64,000 bases of DNA from positions 1,903,001 through 1,967,000 of the forward strand of contig NZ_CP004372.1 in assembly GCF_000590925.1 (NCBI RefSeq). The letters are read 5' to 3'. The notes below the pieces were generated by a model. That model ran no database searches, was not told the origin of the DNA, and worked only from the letters and a program-made list of their open reading frames with translations. The position numbers were made by a program, and so were the translations under genes. Of this stretch, positions 52,615-61,143 are shown piece after piece; within the stretch, counting starts at the first letter, position 1; each line of letters opens with the position of its first letter. Source of the DNA: Roseibacterium elongatum DSM 19469 (GTDB lineage Bacteria > Pseudomonadota > Alphaproteobacteria > Rhodobacterales > Rhodobacteraceae).

Positions 52615-52835
52615 GTTGCGTCTCCCTCCCTTGACGGGGCAGCGCCCAACCGGACGCTGCGCCGATGCATCTGTCCGCGTCACCCTAGCGCCACGGTGGT
52701 GGGCTGCAATCTCCTGCGATTGGCTGGACTTTCCGGCAAGAGTTGGCATCTATGCCCGTCGAAAGAACGAAATTGCGCGGCATATCGTGGCATACGAAAT
52801 AAAGTGTCGCGCCTCGTGACGTTGTGAAGCATTCG

Positions 52836-52878
52836 CCCTCTTGGTAAGGGGGCTGTCAGTCATCCCAGTCCAAGAGGG
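52836..52878 (+). promoter_or_regulatory. Hairpin that sequesters the pntA ribosome binding site
   Basis: CCCTCTTGG (52836-52844) pairs perfectly with CCAAGAGGG (52870-52878). The right arm includes most of the Shine-Dalgarno region AGAGGGGG upstream of the pntA GTG at 52888. Pairing would hide the site in the mRNA and may limit translation until it is opened. Confidence 0.5.
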
Positions 52879-52887
52879 GGGAACACT

Positions 52888-54465
52888 GTGAAAATTGGGG
52901 CACCCAAGGAAATCGAACCGGGCGAATCGCGCGTCGCGATGACGCCCGACAGCGCGGTTCAGTTGCAGAAACTGGGATATGATTGCGCGATCGAGTCCGG
53001 CGCCGGCGACGCGGCGGGATTCACCGATGCCGCCTACGAGGCGGCCGGCGTCGAGGTTTGCAAGACCGCCGCGGCCCTCTGGGACGGGAGCGACATCATC
53101 GCCAAGGTGCGCCCGCCCACCGAGAAAGAGGTGGGCCACCTGAGCGAAGGAAAGCTGCTGATCAGCTTCTTCTACCCCGGCTCGAACGAGGCACTGATGA
53201 ACCTGGCGCGCGACAAGGGCGCCAATGTCATCGCCATGGACATGGTGCCGCGCATTTCGCGCGCGCAGAAAATGGACGCCCTGTCCTCGATGGCCAATAT
53301 CGCGGGCTACCGCGCCGTGATCGAGGCGGGTAACAATTTCGGCCGCTTTTTCACCGGTCAGGTCACCGCGGCGGGCAAGGTTCCGCCCGCGAAGGTTCTG
53401 GTCGTTGGGGCCGGTGTGGCGGGTCTGGCCGCCATCGGTACGGCCACCAGCCTTGGCGCGATCACCTATGCCTTCGACGTTCGCCCCGAAGTGGCCGAAC
53501 AGATCGAATCGATGGGCGCCGAGTTCGTCTTCCTCGAATTCTCGGACGACGAACTGCCCGACGGCGCGGAAACGGGCGGCTATGCGGCCCCCTCCAGCCC
53601 GGAATTCCAGGCCAAGCAGCTTGAGAAGTTCCGCGAGATCGCGCCCGACATGGACATCGTCATCACGACCGCGCTGATCCCGAACCGCCCCGCGCCCGTG
53701 CTCTGGACCAAGGACATGGTCGAGATGATGAAGCCCGGCTCGGTCATCGTGGACCTTGCGGCCGAGCGTGGCGGCAACTGCGAGTTGACGCAGAAGGATC
53801 AGCGCATCGTCAGCGACAACGGCGTCGTGATCATCGGCTACACCGACTTCCCCAGCCGGATGGCGGCGCAAAGCTCGACGCTCTATGCCACCAACATCCG
53901 TCACATGATGACCGACCTGACGCCCGAGAAGGACGGGCAGGTGAACCATGACATGGAAGACGATGTCATCCGCGGCGCGACGATCACCCATGCGGGCGAG
54001 ATCACCTTCCCGCCGCCGCCGCCAAAGGTGGCCGCGATCGCCGCGCAAAAGCCCAAGGAAAAGCCCAAGGACCTGACGCCCGAGGAAAAGCGTGCGCAGG
54101 AACTGGCCGCCTTCAAGGCGCAGACCAAGCAGCAGGTGCTGCTCTTGGGCGTGGGGGCCGCGCTGGTCCTCGGCGTCGGCCTGATCGCGCCGGCGACCTT
54201 CATGCAGCATTTCATCGTTTTCGTGCTGTCGGTTTTCATCGGCTTCCAAGTGATCTGGAATGTGAGCCACTCGCTGCACACGCCGCTGATGGCCGTGACC
54301 AACGCAATCTCGTCGATCATCATCCTCGGTGCGTTGATGCAGGTCGGGTCGTCGTCGATCCTGATCACCATTCTCGCCGCGGCGGGGATCTTCATGGCGG
54401 CCGTGAACATCTTCGGCGGCTTCCTCGTGACGCGGCGCATGCTCGCCATGTTCCAGAAATCGTAA
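52888..54465 (+). CDS. pntA: NAD(P) transhydrogenase subunit alpha
   Basis: A 525-residue alpha subunit of the proton-translocating transhydrogenase, which uses the proton gradient to reduce NADP+ with NADH. Residues 1-375 form the NAD(H)-binding domain I ([39 protein letters not shown] near 170-186, [11 protein letters not shown]). A charged linker leads to four membrane helices at about 415-515. This is the fused one-piece alpha form, unlike the split pntAA/pntAB found in some alphaproteobacteria. The start is GTG with a strong AGAGGGGG site, which can be masked by the hairpin at 52836-52878. Confidence 0.96.
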   Translation: MKIGAPKEIEPGESRVAMTPDSAVQLQKLGYDCAIESGAGDAAGFTDAAYEAAGVEVCKTAAALWDGSDIIAKVRPPTEKEVGHLSEGKLLISFFYPGSNEALMNLARDKGANVIAMDMVPRISRAQKMDALSSMANIAGYRAVIEAGNNFGRFFTGQVTAAGKVPPAKVLVVGAGVAGLAAIGTATSLGAITYAFDVRPEVAEQIESMGAEFVFLEFSDDELPDGAETGGYAAPSSPEFQAKQLEKFREIAPDMDIVITTALIPNRPAPVLWTKDMVEMMKPGSVIVDLAAERGGNCELTQKDQRIVSDNGVVIIGYTDFPSRMAAQSSTLYATNIRHMMTDLTPEKDGQVNHDMEDDVIRGATITHAGEITFPPPPPKVAAIAAQKPKEKPKDLTPEEKRAQELAAFKAQTKQQVLLLGVGAALVLGVGLIAPATFMQHFIVFVLSVFIGFQVIWNVSHSLHTPLMAVTNAISSIIILGALMQVGSSSILITILAAAGIFMAAVNIFGGFLVTRRMLAMFQKS

Positions 54466-54484
54466 TCGGGCAGGGGTAGGACAC

Positions 54485-55993
54485 ATGGATTTCGGATTCA
54501 CCATTGCGGCCTATGCGGTCGCGGGCGTGCTCTTCATCCTCTCGCTCGGGGGACTTTCGGGGCAGGAAAGCGCAAAACGCGCGGTCTGGTACGGCATCGT
54601 CGGCATGGCGATCGCGGTTCTGGCCACGCTGATCGGGCCGGGCTCGGGCCTTTGGGTGCTGTCGATCATCCTGATCGTGGCCGGCGCGGCCGTGGGCTAC
54701 CAGTTGGCCACGCGGGTGCAAATGACGCAAATGCCCGAACTTGTGGCGATCATGCACTCGCTCGTGGGTCTGGCGGCTGTTTTCGTCGGGTTCAACGCCC
54801 ATATCGAGATCGGCCGCGTGGCCGAGATCTTTGCCGGCAACGATCTGCCCTTCCCGCAGCCCGAGGGGCCGCTGAGTGACGCGGCCTATGCGCTGCTGGG
54901 CACGCTGTCGAACTTTGGCGAGCTGATCGGCAAGAAGACCGCCGTGGAAATCGGCATCCTGAAGGTCGAGCTGGCCTTGGGCATCTGGATCGGGGCCGTC
55001 ACCTTCACCGGGTCGGTCGTGGCCTATGGCAAGCTGTCGGGTTCCTCGTCGATGCTGCCTTTCAAGATCGACACGGGCGCCAAGCAACTGCCCGGCGGTC
55101 ACCTGCTGAATGCCGCGGCTGCGGCGGCCTCGGTCATCCTGCTGATCATGTATCTGGGTGGGTCCGGCGGCTGGACACTGGTTCTGCTGGCCGCGCTGGC
55201 GCTGTTCATCGGCTACCACCTGATCATGGGCATCGGCGGCGCCGACATGCCCGTCGTGGTCTCGATGCTGAACAGCTATTCGGGCTGGGCGGCGGCGGCC
55301 ATCGGGTTCAGCCTCGGCAACGACCTCTTGATCGTGGTCGGCGCGCTGGTCGGCTCGTCCGGTGCGATCCTGTCCTACATCATGTGCAAGGCCATGAACC
55401 GGTCCTTCGTCAGCGTGATCCTCGGCGGCTTTGGCGGGGCCAGCGGCGAACAGCAGGCGATCGAGGGCGAACAGATCGCCATCGATGCCGATGGCGTGGC
55501 CCAGGCGCTGAACGACGCCGACAGCGTGATCATCGTGCCCGGCTACGGCATGGCGGTGGCGCAGGCCCAGCAATCGGTCAGCGAGTTGACGCGCAAGATG
55601 CGCGCCGCGGGCAAGGAGGTGCGCTTTGCCATCCACCCCGTCGCGGGGCGTCTGCCGGGGCACATGAACGTGCTGCTGGCCGAAGCCAAGGTGCCCTATG
55701 ACATCGTGCTGGAAATGGACGAGATCAACGAGGATTTCCCCGATACGGACGTCGTCATCGTCATCGGCTCGAACGACATCGTGAACCCGGCCGCGCAGGA
55801 CGACCCCAACAGCCCCATCGCCGGCATGCCGGTGCTGGAGGTCTGGAAGGCCAAGCAGGTCTTCGTCTCCAAGCGCGGGCAGGGCACGGGCTATTCCGGC
55901 ATCGAGAACCCGCTCTTCTTCAAGGAGAACACGCGGATGTTCTACGGCGATGCCAAGGCCTCGATCGACAGTCTGCTGCCCAAGTTGGGCTGA
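54485..55993 (+). CDS. pntB: NAD(P) transhydrogenase subunit beta
   Basis: A 502-residue beta subunit with about eight to nine N-terminal membrane helices (to about residue 300) that form the proton channel, then the NADP(H)-binding domain III ([78 protein letters not shown]). It follows pntA by 20 bp and ends at a strong terminator, so pntAB is a two-gene operon. Confidence 0.97.
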   Translation: MDFGFTIAAYAVAGVLFILSLGGLSGQESAKRAVWYGIVGMAIAVLATLIGPGSGLWVLSIILIVAGAAVGYQLATRVQMTQMPELVAIMHSLVGLAAVFVGFNAHIEIGRVAEIFAGNDLPFPQPEGPLSDAAYALLGTLSNFGELIGKKTAVEIGILKVELALGIWIGAVTFTGSVVAYGKLSGSSSMLPFKIDTGAKQLPGGHLLNAAAAAASVILLIMYLGGSGGWTLVLLAALALFIGYHLIMGIGGADMPVVVSMLNSYSGWAAAAIGFSLGNDLLIVVGALVGSSGAILSYIMCKAMNRSFVSVILGGFGGASGEQQAIEGEQIAIDADGVAQALNDADSVIIVPGYGMAVAQAQQSVSELTRKMRAAGKEVRFAIHPVAGRLPGHMNVLLAEAKVPYDIVLEMDEINEDFPDTDVVIVIGSNDIVNPAAQDDPNSPIAGMPVLEVWKAKQVFVSKRGQGTGYSGIENPLFFKENTRMFYGDAKASIDSLLPKLG

Positions 55994-56019
55994 GGCGCCA
56001 CCCCACCAAAAACAGAGTA

Positions 56020-56045
56020 AGCCCCGGCAGGACCGGGGCTTTTTC
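56020..56045 (+). terminator. Rho-independent terminator of pntAB
   Basis: AGCCCCGG (56020-56027) pairs with CCGGGGCT (56033-56040), loop CAGGA, followed by TTTTC. It begins 27 bp after the pntB stop. Confidence 0.93.
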
Positions 56046-56109
56046 TTTGATAACATGGCATGTATCGGCAAGACTGCTCGGGCAGCGTTTCGATAACCGG
56101 TTTGATGCG

Positions 56110-57384
56110 ATGATCAGATTTCTGTTCCTTTGTCTTGTTGTTACCTCTCTGGCGGCCTCGCCCGCCGTGGCGCAATGGCGTTACGAGGCAAGCAACGGCG
56201 AGGCGCGGGCCTATGTCGTGAATCCCGATCGGACGCAATTCGGGTTTCGCTGCACGACGCGGCCTGAGGATCGCCAAAACATTCTGATTGATCTTTACGT
56301 GGTCCCCCTTACGACGGCCCCCGACGAGGAAGAGGTGGCGCGCTTCACCATCGGGACATGGACCTTTACGATGGAAACGCTCCCGATCGGCGCGTTGCGC
56401 AACGGGCTACAACGATACCAGTCGCGCATGGACTTTCTGCATCCGGTGCAGGTGAACATGCGCAACCAGGTCAGCCGCGGCAGCGTCGTGCGCTTTGAGC
56501 AGACCTTTGATTTCGCGCGAGTGAATTTTTCCTTGAGGGGGTCGGCCCGAGCCATGGAGCGCCTCGAGGCTGCATGCCCCGTGCTGTGGAACGGGGGCCG
56601 CGCGCCCGGCAGCAGGCTGCCGGTGCAGGCCGCACCGTCTGGAAACATCGGGTGGAACGTCGAGCGTGATGCGCAATACGTTCGTGCGGTCGTGCGGCGG
56701 CGCGATGCCGTACTCTTTGGCATTCAGTGTGAACGCGGCCGCGCCGATCAGACCCGGTGGATATTCCAACTAAGCAACACGGTGCTGGGGCAGACCAACC
56801 CGCCCTTGGCGCTGGTCATTGATGGTCAGCGCTTTGCGCCATTCGAAAACGTGACCCCAGGCATGTTCACGCGAGACGCCGTGCTGGGATACTACGCGGA
56901 GTTTTCCCCGGAGTTGCAGGCGGGAGTCCTTCAGGCCCTGCGTGGCGGGGCCACCCATGTCTCTGTGCCATTGACGTCCAGCACACAGCAGGCGGTCTTT
57001 GGATTGAACGGATTTCCAGAAGCGTTCGACACCGTGATGGCCGAATGCGGATACGATCCCGACAGCCTTCCGGGCGGAGCGGGCATGCCCGCTCGCGCGG
57101 CCAGCCCCGATCAGGAACCGGCAAGCGTTCCGGATGAGGCTGTGCAGGCGCTTCGAAATTACATCCTGTCGGTGGTGCAGCCGCAATGCACGCCGGGCGC
57201 GTCTGTCGACCTGCCGGATGATGCGTTTCGCGTGTCCGGAGATCGGGTGTCGGTCCTGCTTGGCCGGGCGGATTGCGACTGGCAGTTTCGTATCAATCCG
57301 TTCTGTGGCGCGGCGCGCTGTCAGGTCTGGATTTACGAATGGCTCGGCGATCGGTTCGAGTTGATTGCAGAGCAATTGCGCTGA
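56110..57384 (+). CDS. Secreted hypothetical protein with internal duplication
   Basis: A 424-residue exported protein of unknown family. A Sec signal (MIRFLFLCLVVTSLAASPAVA, cleavage before QWRYEAS) justifies ATG 56110 over an earlier in-frame ATG at 56047. Two similar units appear: EARAYVVNPDRTQFGFRC...ILIDLYVVPL near 29-65 and QYVRAVVRRRDAVLFGIQC...WIFQL near 198-230, so the N-terminal 300 residues are probably two copies of one beta-rich domain. The C-terminal 100 residues hold four cysteines (QPQCTP, ADCDWQ, NPFCGAARC) suggesting disulfides. Its G+C looks slightly lower than neighbouring genes. Confidence 0.7.
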   Translation: MIRFLFLCLVVTSLAASPAVAQWRYEASNGEARAYVVNPDRTQFGFRCTTRPEDRQNILIDLYVVPLTTAPDEEEVARFTIGTWTFTMETLPIGALRNGLQRYQSRMDFLHPVQVNMRNQVSRGSVVRFEQTFDFARVNFSLRGSARAMERLEAACPVLWNGGRAPGSRLPVQAAPSGNIGWNVERDAQYVRAVVRRRDAVLFGIQCERGRADQTRWIFQLSNTVLGQTNPPLALVIDGQRFAPFENVTPGMFTRDAVLGYYAEFSPELQAGVLQALRGGATHVSVPLTSSTQQAVFGLNGFPEAFDTVMAECGYDPDSLPGGAGMPARAASPDQEPASVPDEAVQALRNYILSVVQPQCTPGASVDLPDDAFRVSGDRVSVLLGRADCDWQFRINPFCGAARCQVWIYEWLGDRFELIAEQLR

Positions 57385-57396
57385 GCGGCGCGAGCA

Positions 57397-57579
57397 TCAC
57401 TTGGTCAGGATCAGCTTGCCGGCCCGCGTGATGCGCAATGTGTAGGTCTTGTCGTCCAGGACGATCTGTGCGGTGTTTTCGCCCCCGGTCAGGCGGCGGG
57501 CGTCGTAGGTGGGCAGGTCAACCGCGCGGGGGGCGTCGGCGCGAATGGCATCTTGGGGGAAGGCGGTTTGATAGCTCAT
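57397..57579 (-). CDS. hemP: Hemin uptake protein HemP
   Basis: A 60-residue HemP/HmuP-type protein. The C-terminal signature is clear: ARRLTGGENTAQIVLDDKTYTLRITRAGKLILTK, with the conserved LRITR.GKLILTK ending. HemP proteins act in haem uptake, in some bacteria as activators of the haem receptor gene. ATG 57579 is set by GGAGAG upstream; a longer frame extends into the promoter. No haem transporter is adjacent, so it would act in trans. Iron control is likely by analogy. Confidence 0.9.
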   Translation of the reverse strand: MSYQTAFPQDAIRADAPRAVDLPTYDARRLTGGENTAQIVLDDKTYTLRITRAGKLILTK

Positions 57580-57613
57580 GCTGTGACTCTCCGGTTCGCG
57601 GCGATATGACAAA

Positions 57614-57642
57614 ATCCTGAGTGATTCAGTAAGGTATGTCAA
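57614..57642 (-). promoter_or_regulatory. Candidate hemP promoter within direct repeats
   Basis: On the minus strand TTGACA (57637-57642) and CAGGAT (57614-57619) are 17 bp apart, about 35 bp before the hemP start. The 10-mer AATCCTGAGT occurs on the plus strand at 57613-57622 and 57641-57650, covering both promoter hexamers. An iron-responsive regulator is the obvious candidate but is not shown. Confidence 0.5.
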
Positions 57643-57684
57643 TCCTGAGTTTTCGCTTAGGCGTTGCACGGCGCATTGCGCAAG

Positions 57685-57711
57685 AAAAAGGCCCGCCGGG
57701 ACAGGCGGGCC
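57685..57711 (-). terminator. Rho-independent terminator of the PNPOx-like gene
   Basis: GGCCCGCC (57690-57697) pairs with GGCGGGCC (57704-57711), loop GGGACA. On the minus strand the stem is followed by TTTTT (57685-57689). It begins 24 bp past the stop of the minus-strand gene. Confidence 0.92.
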
Positions 57712-57734
57712 AAATTCACGGTCAGCGGGCGCGG

Positions 57735-58244
57735 TCAGGCGACGCGGGAAAACTCCAGCACGCCATGCTCGCCCAAGTCCGGGTCATGCGCGCCAGCGGC
57801 ACCGCGCACCATTTCCATGCCGAAGCGCAGGGCACCGGCCTCGACCGTCCAGACGGCGGCCTCGGACAGGGGCATGGACAGCAGCGCGACATTCGGGTCG
57901 TCGATATCGCCGTCGAACCACATCGCGGCGACGGGGCTCCATAATTCCTCAAGCTTGGCGCGGTTTTCGACCTGCGCCAGCTGCCCCGAAATGCAGGCAT
58001 AGAGGCTGCGATCGCCGGCGGTGACTGTGAAATGGGCTTTGTGGGGCGAGGCCTTGACCTGTTTAACGAGGTCGGTGTCACGACCCGAGATGAACCACAG
58101 CACCTGCGTGTCGGGGTCGAAGAAATGCGTCATTGGCTGCATGTGGTCCGGGCTGCCCTGCACGCCCAGCATGCCGGTGCGTTCATCGTCCAGCGTGTCG
58201 AACAGCGCGCGGCGCAGCTTCTCGGTATGGGTCTTGTCGGTCAT
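57735..58244 (-). CDS. Pyridoxamine 5'-phosphate oxidase family protein (general stress protein 26 type)
   Basis: A 169-residue split-barrel flavin-binding protein. The pattern matches general-stress-protein-26-like members: RTGMLGVQGSPDHMQPMTHFFDPDTQVLWFISGRDTDLVKQV in the first half, then AHFTVTAGDRSLYACISGQ and LEELWSPVAAMWFDGDIDDPNVALL. Such proteins bind FMN or FAD and may reduce unknown substrates under stress; true PdxH function is unlikely. ATG 58244 follows GGAGG. It lies just downstream of the HDAC-like gene on the same strand and ends at its own terminator. Confidence 0.88.
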   Translation of the reverse strand: MTDKTHTEKLRRALFDTLDDERTGMLGVQGSPDHMQPMTHFFDPDTQVLWFISGRDTDLVKQVKASPHKAHFTVTAGDRSLYACISGQLAQVENRAKLEELWSPVAAMWFDGDIDDPNVALLSMPLSEAAVWTVEAGALRFGMEMVRGAAGAHDPDLGEHGVLEFSRVA

Positions 58245-58272
58245 GTCGAAACCTCCGTTATGCGTCACGGGG

Positions 58273-59427
58273 TCAACGGGCCGGGATGGGCTGTTGTTCC
58301 GTCGTTCGGCCCATGGCGGCGGGCCGGGCGCACAAGATCGCCAATCGCTCGGCCACCTCGGGGCGGATCGGGCCGGGGCGGGGGGCATCGCGCAGCGTCG
58401 TGAACCAGTGCTCAGGCGGGTTGCGACCGCCGCGCGCGTTGCTCCAATGCAGGGCGCGCAGCACGGCCTCGGCCTCGGGGGGCAGGCGGTCGGGGATCTC
58501 GTGGCCGTTCAAGATCCCCCATACGCCGGTCCAAAGTCGCCCGACCGACCATGGGTTGTACCCGCCGCCCCCCAGAACCAGGAGGCGCGGGCACCCCAGC
58601 GCCATAAGCCCGCGCAGCACGTCCCAATGCGCGTTGTTCGACAGGGTCAGGCGCGAAAGCGGGTCCTCCGCCACGGCATCCGCCCCGCATTGCAGCACGA
58701 TGGCATCGGGAGCAAAGGCCTCGACCGCCTGCAGGATAAGGCGGTCACGGATGCTGGCCATTTCCGTATCGTTCAGGCCGCGCGGCACCGGCAGGTTCAG
58801 GCAATTCCCGCCGCCATCCTCGGCAAGGGCGCCGGTAAAGGGCCATCGCCGTTCCTCATGCGAGGAGATGAGCAATGTGTCCCGGTCGCCTGCAAAGGCA
58901 TGTTCGACCCCGTCGCTGTGATGGGCGTCGATGTCGATATAGGCCACCCGTCGAACCCCCGCGCGCTTCATCGACAGGATCGCAAGGACCGGGTCGTTCA
59001 GGTAGCAAAACCCGCCCGCCCGGTCAGGGAACCCATGATGCGTGCCGCCGCCCGGATGGTGGATCACCCCGCCCTCGGCCAGCAACTCCCCCGCCAGAAG
59101 CGATGCGCCCGCCGCCGTGGCCGGGCGGCGAAACATCTCGGGGAAAACCGGGTTCGACACTGTGCCGAGGCCGTGACGGTCGCGCATCGCCTGACTGACG
59201 CGGCCCTCGGTCTCGGCCCGCTGCAGCGCGGCCACGTAGTCTTCGGTGTGCCAGATATGCAGCGCCTTCGGTTTGGCGCGGGGCGAACCGCGGTACTGGT
59301 CGCTGCCCAGCCAGCCCATGGCACGGGCCAGATCCATCACTGTGCTGACACGCGGCACCCTGAGGGGGTGCCAGCGCCCGTACGAGGACCCGCGATAGAT
59401 CTCGGACCCGAAGAAAAGCGGTGTCAC
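58273..59427 (-). CDS. Histone deacetylase family protein (AcuC/acetylpolyamine amidohydrolase-like)
   Basis: A 384-residue zinc amidohydrolase of the arginase/deacetylase fold, removing acetyl groups from lysines, polyamines or small molecules. The catalytic region is VIHHPGGGTHHGFPDRAGGFCYLND; zinc ligands lie in YIDIDAHHSDG and near CGADAVAEDP; the late Tyr is in GGGGYNPWS. The start is taken as GTG 59427, which overlaps the gpx stop as GTGA and gives the typical opening PLFFGSEIYRGSSYGRWHPLRVPRV. It is translationally coupled to the peroxidase gene upstream. Its substrate is unknown. Confidence 0.88.
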   Translation of the reverse strand: MTPLFFGSEIYRGSSYGRWHPLRVPRVSTVMDLARAMGWLGSDQYRGSPRAKPKALHIWHTEDYVAALQRAETEGRVSQAMRDRHGLGTVSNPVFPEMFRRPATAAGASLLAGELLAEGGVIHHPGGGTHHGFPDRAGGFCYLNDPVLAILSMKRAGVRRVAYIDIDAHHSDGVEHAFAGDRDTLLISSHEERRWPFTGALAEDGGGNCLNLPVPRGLNDTEMASIRDRLILQAVEAFAPDAIVLQCGADAVAEDPLSRLTLSNNAHWDVLRGLMALGCPRLLVLGGGGYNPWSVGRLWTGVWGILNGHEIPDRLPPEAEAVLRALHWSNARGGRNPPEHWFTTLRDAPRPGPIRPEVAERLAILCARPAAMGRTTEQQPIPAR

Positions 59428-59978
59428 GTGTTCAAGAGCGACTCGATCCGGGACCGCATGCGCCGGCCCATGGGGCGCGTCGCAGACCCGAAATGCTCGA
59501 CCAGGCGGCCGTCTGGCCCAAGAAGAACCTTGTTGAAATTCCACCCCGGCCGAACCCCGTATTCCTGATCGAGCCAGGCAAAGAACGGATGCGCGTCGGG
59601 GCTGCGCACCCGCGTGATCGTCGTCATGGGCAGGGTCAGGTTGAAGTTCAGATCGCAGAACTCGGCCACCTCGTCCTCACTGTCAAACTCCTGCGCAAAA
59701 TCGTCGGACGGCACGGCCAGCACCACAAGGCCGCGGGGCCCGTATGTTTCGTGCAGCGCTTGCAGTTGGTCGTATTGCGGCGTGTAGGCGCACATCGAGG
59801 CGGTATTCACCACAAGGATAGGCCGCCCCGCCCAGTCGGACAGATCGTACTGCCCCCCGTCGATGGACTCGAACTGAAAGGCGGGCACGGCCTGGGCGCT
59901 GCCCGCCCGCGTCAGGACGGTTGCGGCCGGCAGAATGGCCAAAGCGGATGCGAAGCTGCGGCGTGTCAGGCGGATCAT
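59424..59978 (-). CDS. Exported glutathione peroxidase-like protein
   Basis: A 184-residue thiol peroxidase with a Tat-like signal (RLTRRSFASALAILPAATVLTRAGSAQA, likely cut near 30). The peroxidatic residue is Cys63 in NTASMCAYTPQYDQL, a cysteine rather than selenocysteine. A second Cys108 (EFCDLNFNLTLP) is placed for thioredoxin-type resolution. Trp146-Asn147 (GWNFNK) are conserved, but the Gln normally in CNQF is Asp93 (PSDDF). It should reduce peroxides in the periplasm. Its stop overlaps the HDAC-like start, an unusual partner. Confidence 0.88.
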   Translation of the reverse strand: MIRLTRRSFASALAILPAATVLTRAGSAQAVPAFQFESIDGGQYDLSDWAGRPILVVNTASMCAYTPQYDQLQALHETYGPRGLVVLAVPSDDFAQEFDSEDEVAEFCDLNFNLTLPMTTITRVRSPDAHPFFAWLDQEYGVRPGWNFNKVLLGPDGRLVEHFGSATRPMGRRMRSRIESLLNT

Positions 59979-60029
59979 GACGTCTCTCCTTTGAAAGGGC
60001 AGGTATCGCGGGCGCTTTCGGGGTCAAGG

Positions 60030-60053
60030 GGCCGGCGCCGCCGCGCGCCGGCC
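60030..60053. other. GC-rich perfect inverted repeat between divergent gpx and Nudix genes
   Basis: GGCCGGCGC (60030-60038) and GCGCCGGCC (60045-60053) form a 9-bp stem with loop CGCCGC. Both flanking genes point away, so it is not a gene-end terminator. It could be a 5' UTR structure or a regulator site. No further evidence. Confidence 0.4.
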
Positions 60054-60091
60054 ATTGAAAAACCACATGACGCGTGCCATATCGGCGCGTC

Positions 60092-60604
60092 ATGACGAAC
60101 ACACCGACATATCAGGCCCCCTTGCGCATCGCCGGTGCCTCCAAGCGCGAGACGCGGACACAATTCGCCGCGCTGTGCTATCGGGTCGTCAAGGCCAGGA
60201 AAAAATCCAAATCCTCCAAGGCGGGCCGCCGGGACCGGGTCGAGGTGCTGCTTGTTTCCTCGCGCGACACGGGGCGCTGGATCATTCCCAAGGGGTGGCC
60301 GATGGATGGCATGACACCCGCCGCCGCCGCGGCGCAGGAAGCCTGGGAAGAGGCCGGGGTCCGAGGCAAGACCAATGGGCAATGCATCGGCCTTTATGCC
60401 TATGACAAATGGCTGGACGAGGAACTGTCGCTGCCCTGTATCGTCGCCGTCTTTCCGGTCGCCGTGCAGAAACTGGACGACGAGTACCCCGAGTCCGAGG
60501 AACGGAAGCGCAAATGGCTCACGCCCGAAAAGGCGTCGCACAAGGTGGACGAGCCGGAACTCAAGGCGATCATCCGCAGCTTCGATCCCGCACGTCTCTA
60601 TTGA
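60092..60604 (+). CDS. Nudix hydrolase (diphosphoinositol-polyphosphate phosphohydrolase-like)
   Basis: A 170-residue Nudix-fold protein. The Nudix box spans GWPMDGMTPAAAAAQEAWEEAGV. The metal-binding EAWEEAG part is intact, but the first Glu is Met and the Arg of REUXEE is Gln, so the box is slightly degenerate. The preceding WIIPKGWPMDG fits the group that resembles diphosphoinositol polyphosphate phosphatases. It likely cleaves a nucleoside or polyphosphate diphosphate bond. ATG 60092 is chosen over an upstream GTG at 60074. It precedes the DUF1178 gene by 33 bp. Confidence 0.87.
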   Translation: MTNTPTYQAPLRIAGASKRETRTQFAALCYRVVKARKKSKSSKAGRRDRVEVLLVSSRDTGRWIIPKGWPMDGMTPAAAAAQEAWEEAGVRGKTNGQCIGLYAYDKWLDEELSLPCIVAVFPVAVQKLDDEYPESEERKRKWLTPEKASHKVDEPELKAIIRSFDPARLY

Positions 60605-60637
60605 TCGCGGGGCCGCATTCCATAAATCTGACTCAGG

Positions 60638-61111
60638 ATGATCCGATATGCGTTGAAATGTGCCGAGGGGCACAATTTTGAAAGCTGGTTCCAATCGGCC
60701 GAGGCCTTCGAAACCTTGGCAGATCGGCGTCTTGTGTCTTGCGCGGTCTGCGGATCGTCGGATGTAAAAAAGGCGTTGATGGCCCCCGGCGTCGCTGTGG
60801 GCGAGGCGACGGCCCCGCCGCAGGATCAGGCCGCGCCTGCCACGTCAGCCGCGCCTGCGCCCGAGGCCGGGCCGCTGTCGGCCCCGCAGCACCCGGCCGA
60901 GCAGGTCCTGCGTGCGATCCGCAAACACCTGGCCGAAAACTCGACCTATGTCGGCCCGCGTTTCGCCGAAGAGGCCCGCGCGATGCATCTGGGCGACCGC
61001 GACCAGGCCGCCATTCATGGCGAGGCCAGCACCGAAGAGGCTCGTGCCCTGATCGAAGACGGCATCGAGATTGCGCCCTTGCCGGTCCTACCGCCGGACA
61101 AGGCGAACTGA
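60638..61111 (+). CDS. DUF1178 family protein
   Basis: A 157-residue protein of the DUF1178 family. It opens MIRYALKCAEGHNFESWFQSAEAFE and has Cys8, Cys35 and Cys38 (LVSCAVCGSSDVKKALMAP), a probable small zinc ribbon. An Ala/Pro-rich linker at about 57-85 leads to the conserved C-terminal stretch (LRAIRKHLAENSTYVGPRFAEEARAMHLGD). The function is unknown. It follows the Nudix gene on the same strand, a common pairing in Rhodobacteraceae, and is convergent with the glycosyltransferase genes. Confidence 0.9.
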   Translation: MIRYALKCAEGHNFESWFQSAEAFETLADRRLVSCAVCGSSDVKKALMAPGVAVGEATAPPQDQAAPATSAAPAPEAGPLSAPQHPAEQVLRAIRKHLAENSTYVGPRFAEEARAMHLGDRDQAAIHGEASTEEARALIEDGIEIAPLPVLPPDKAN

Positions 61112-61143
61112 TCCTTTCGGGCGTGGGGGGGCGCTTTGGCGGG

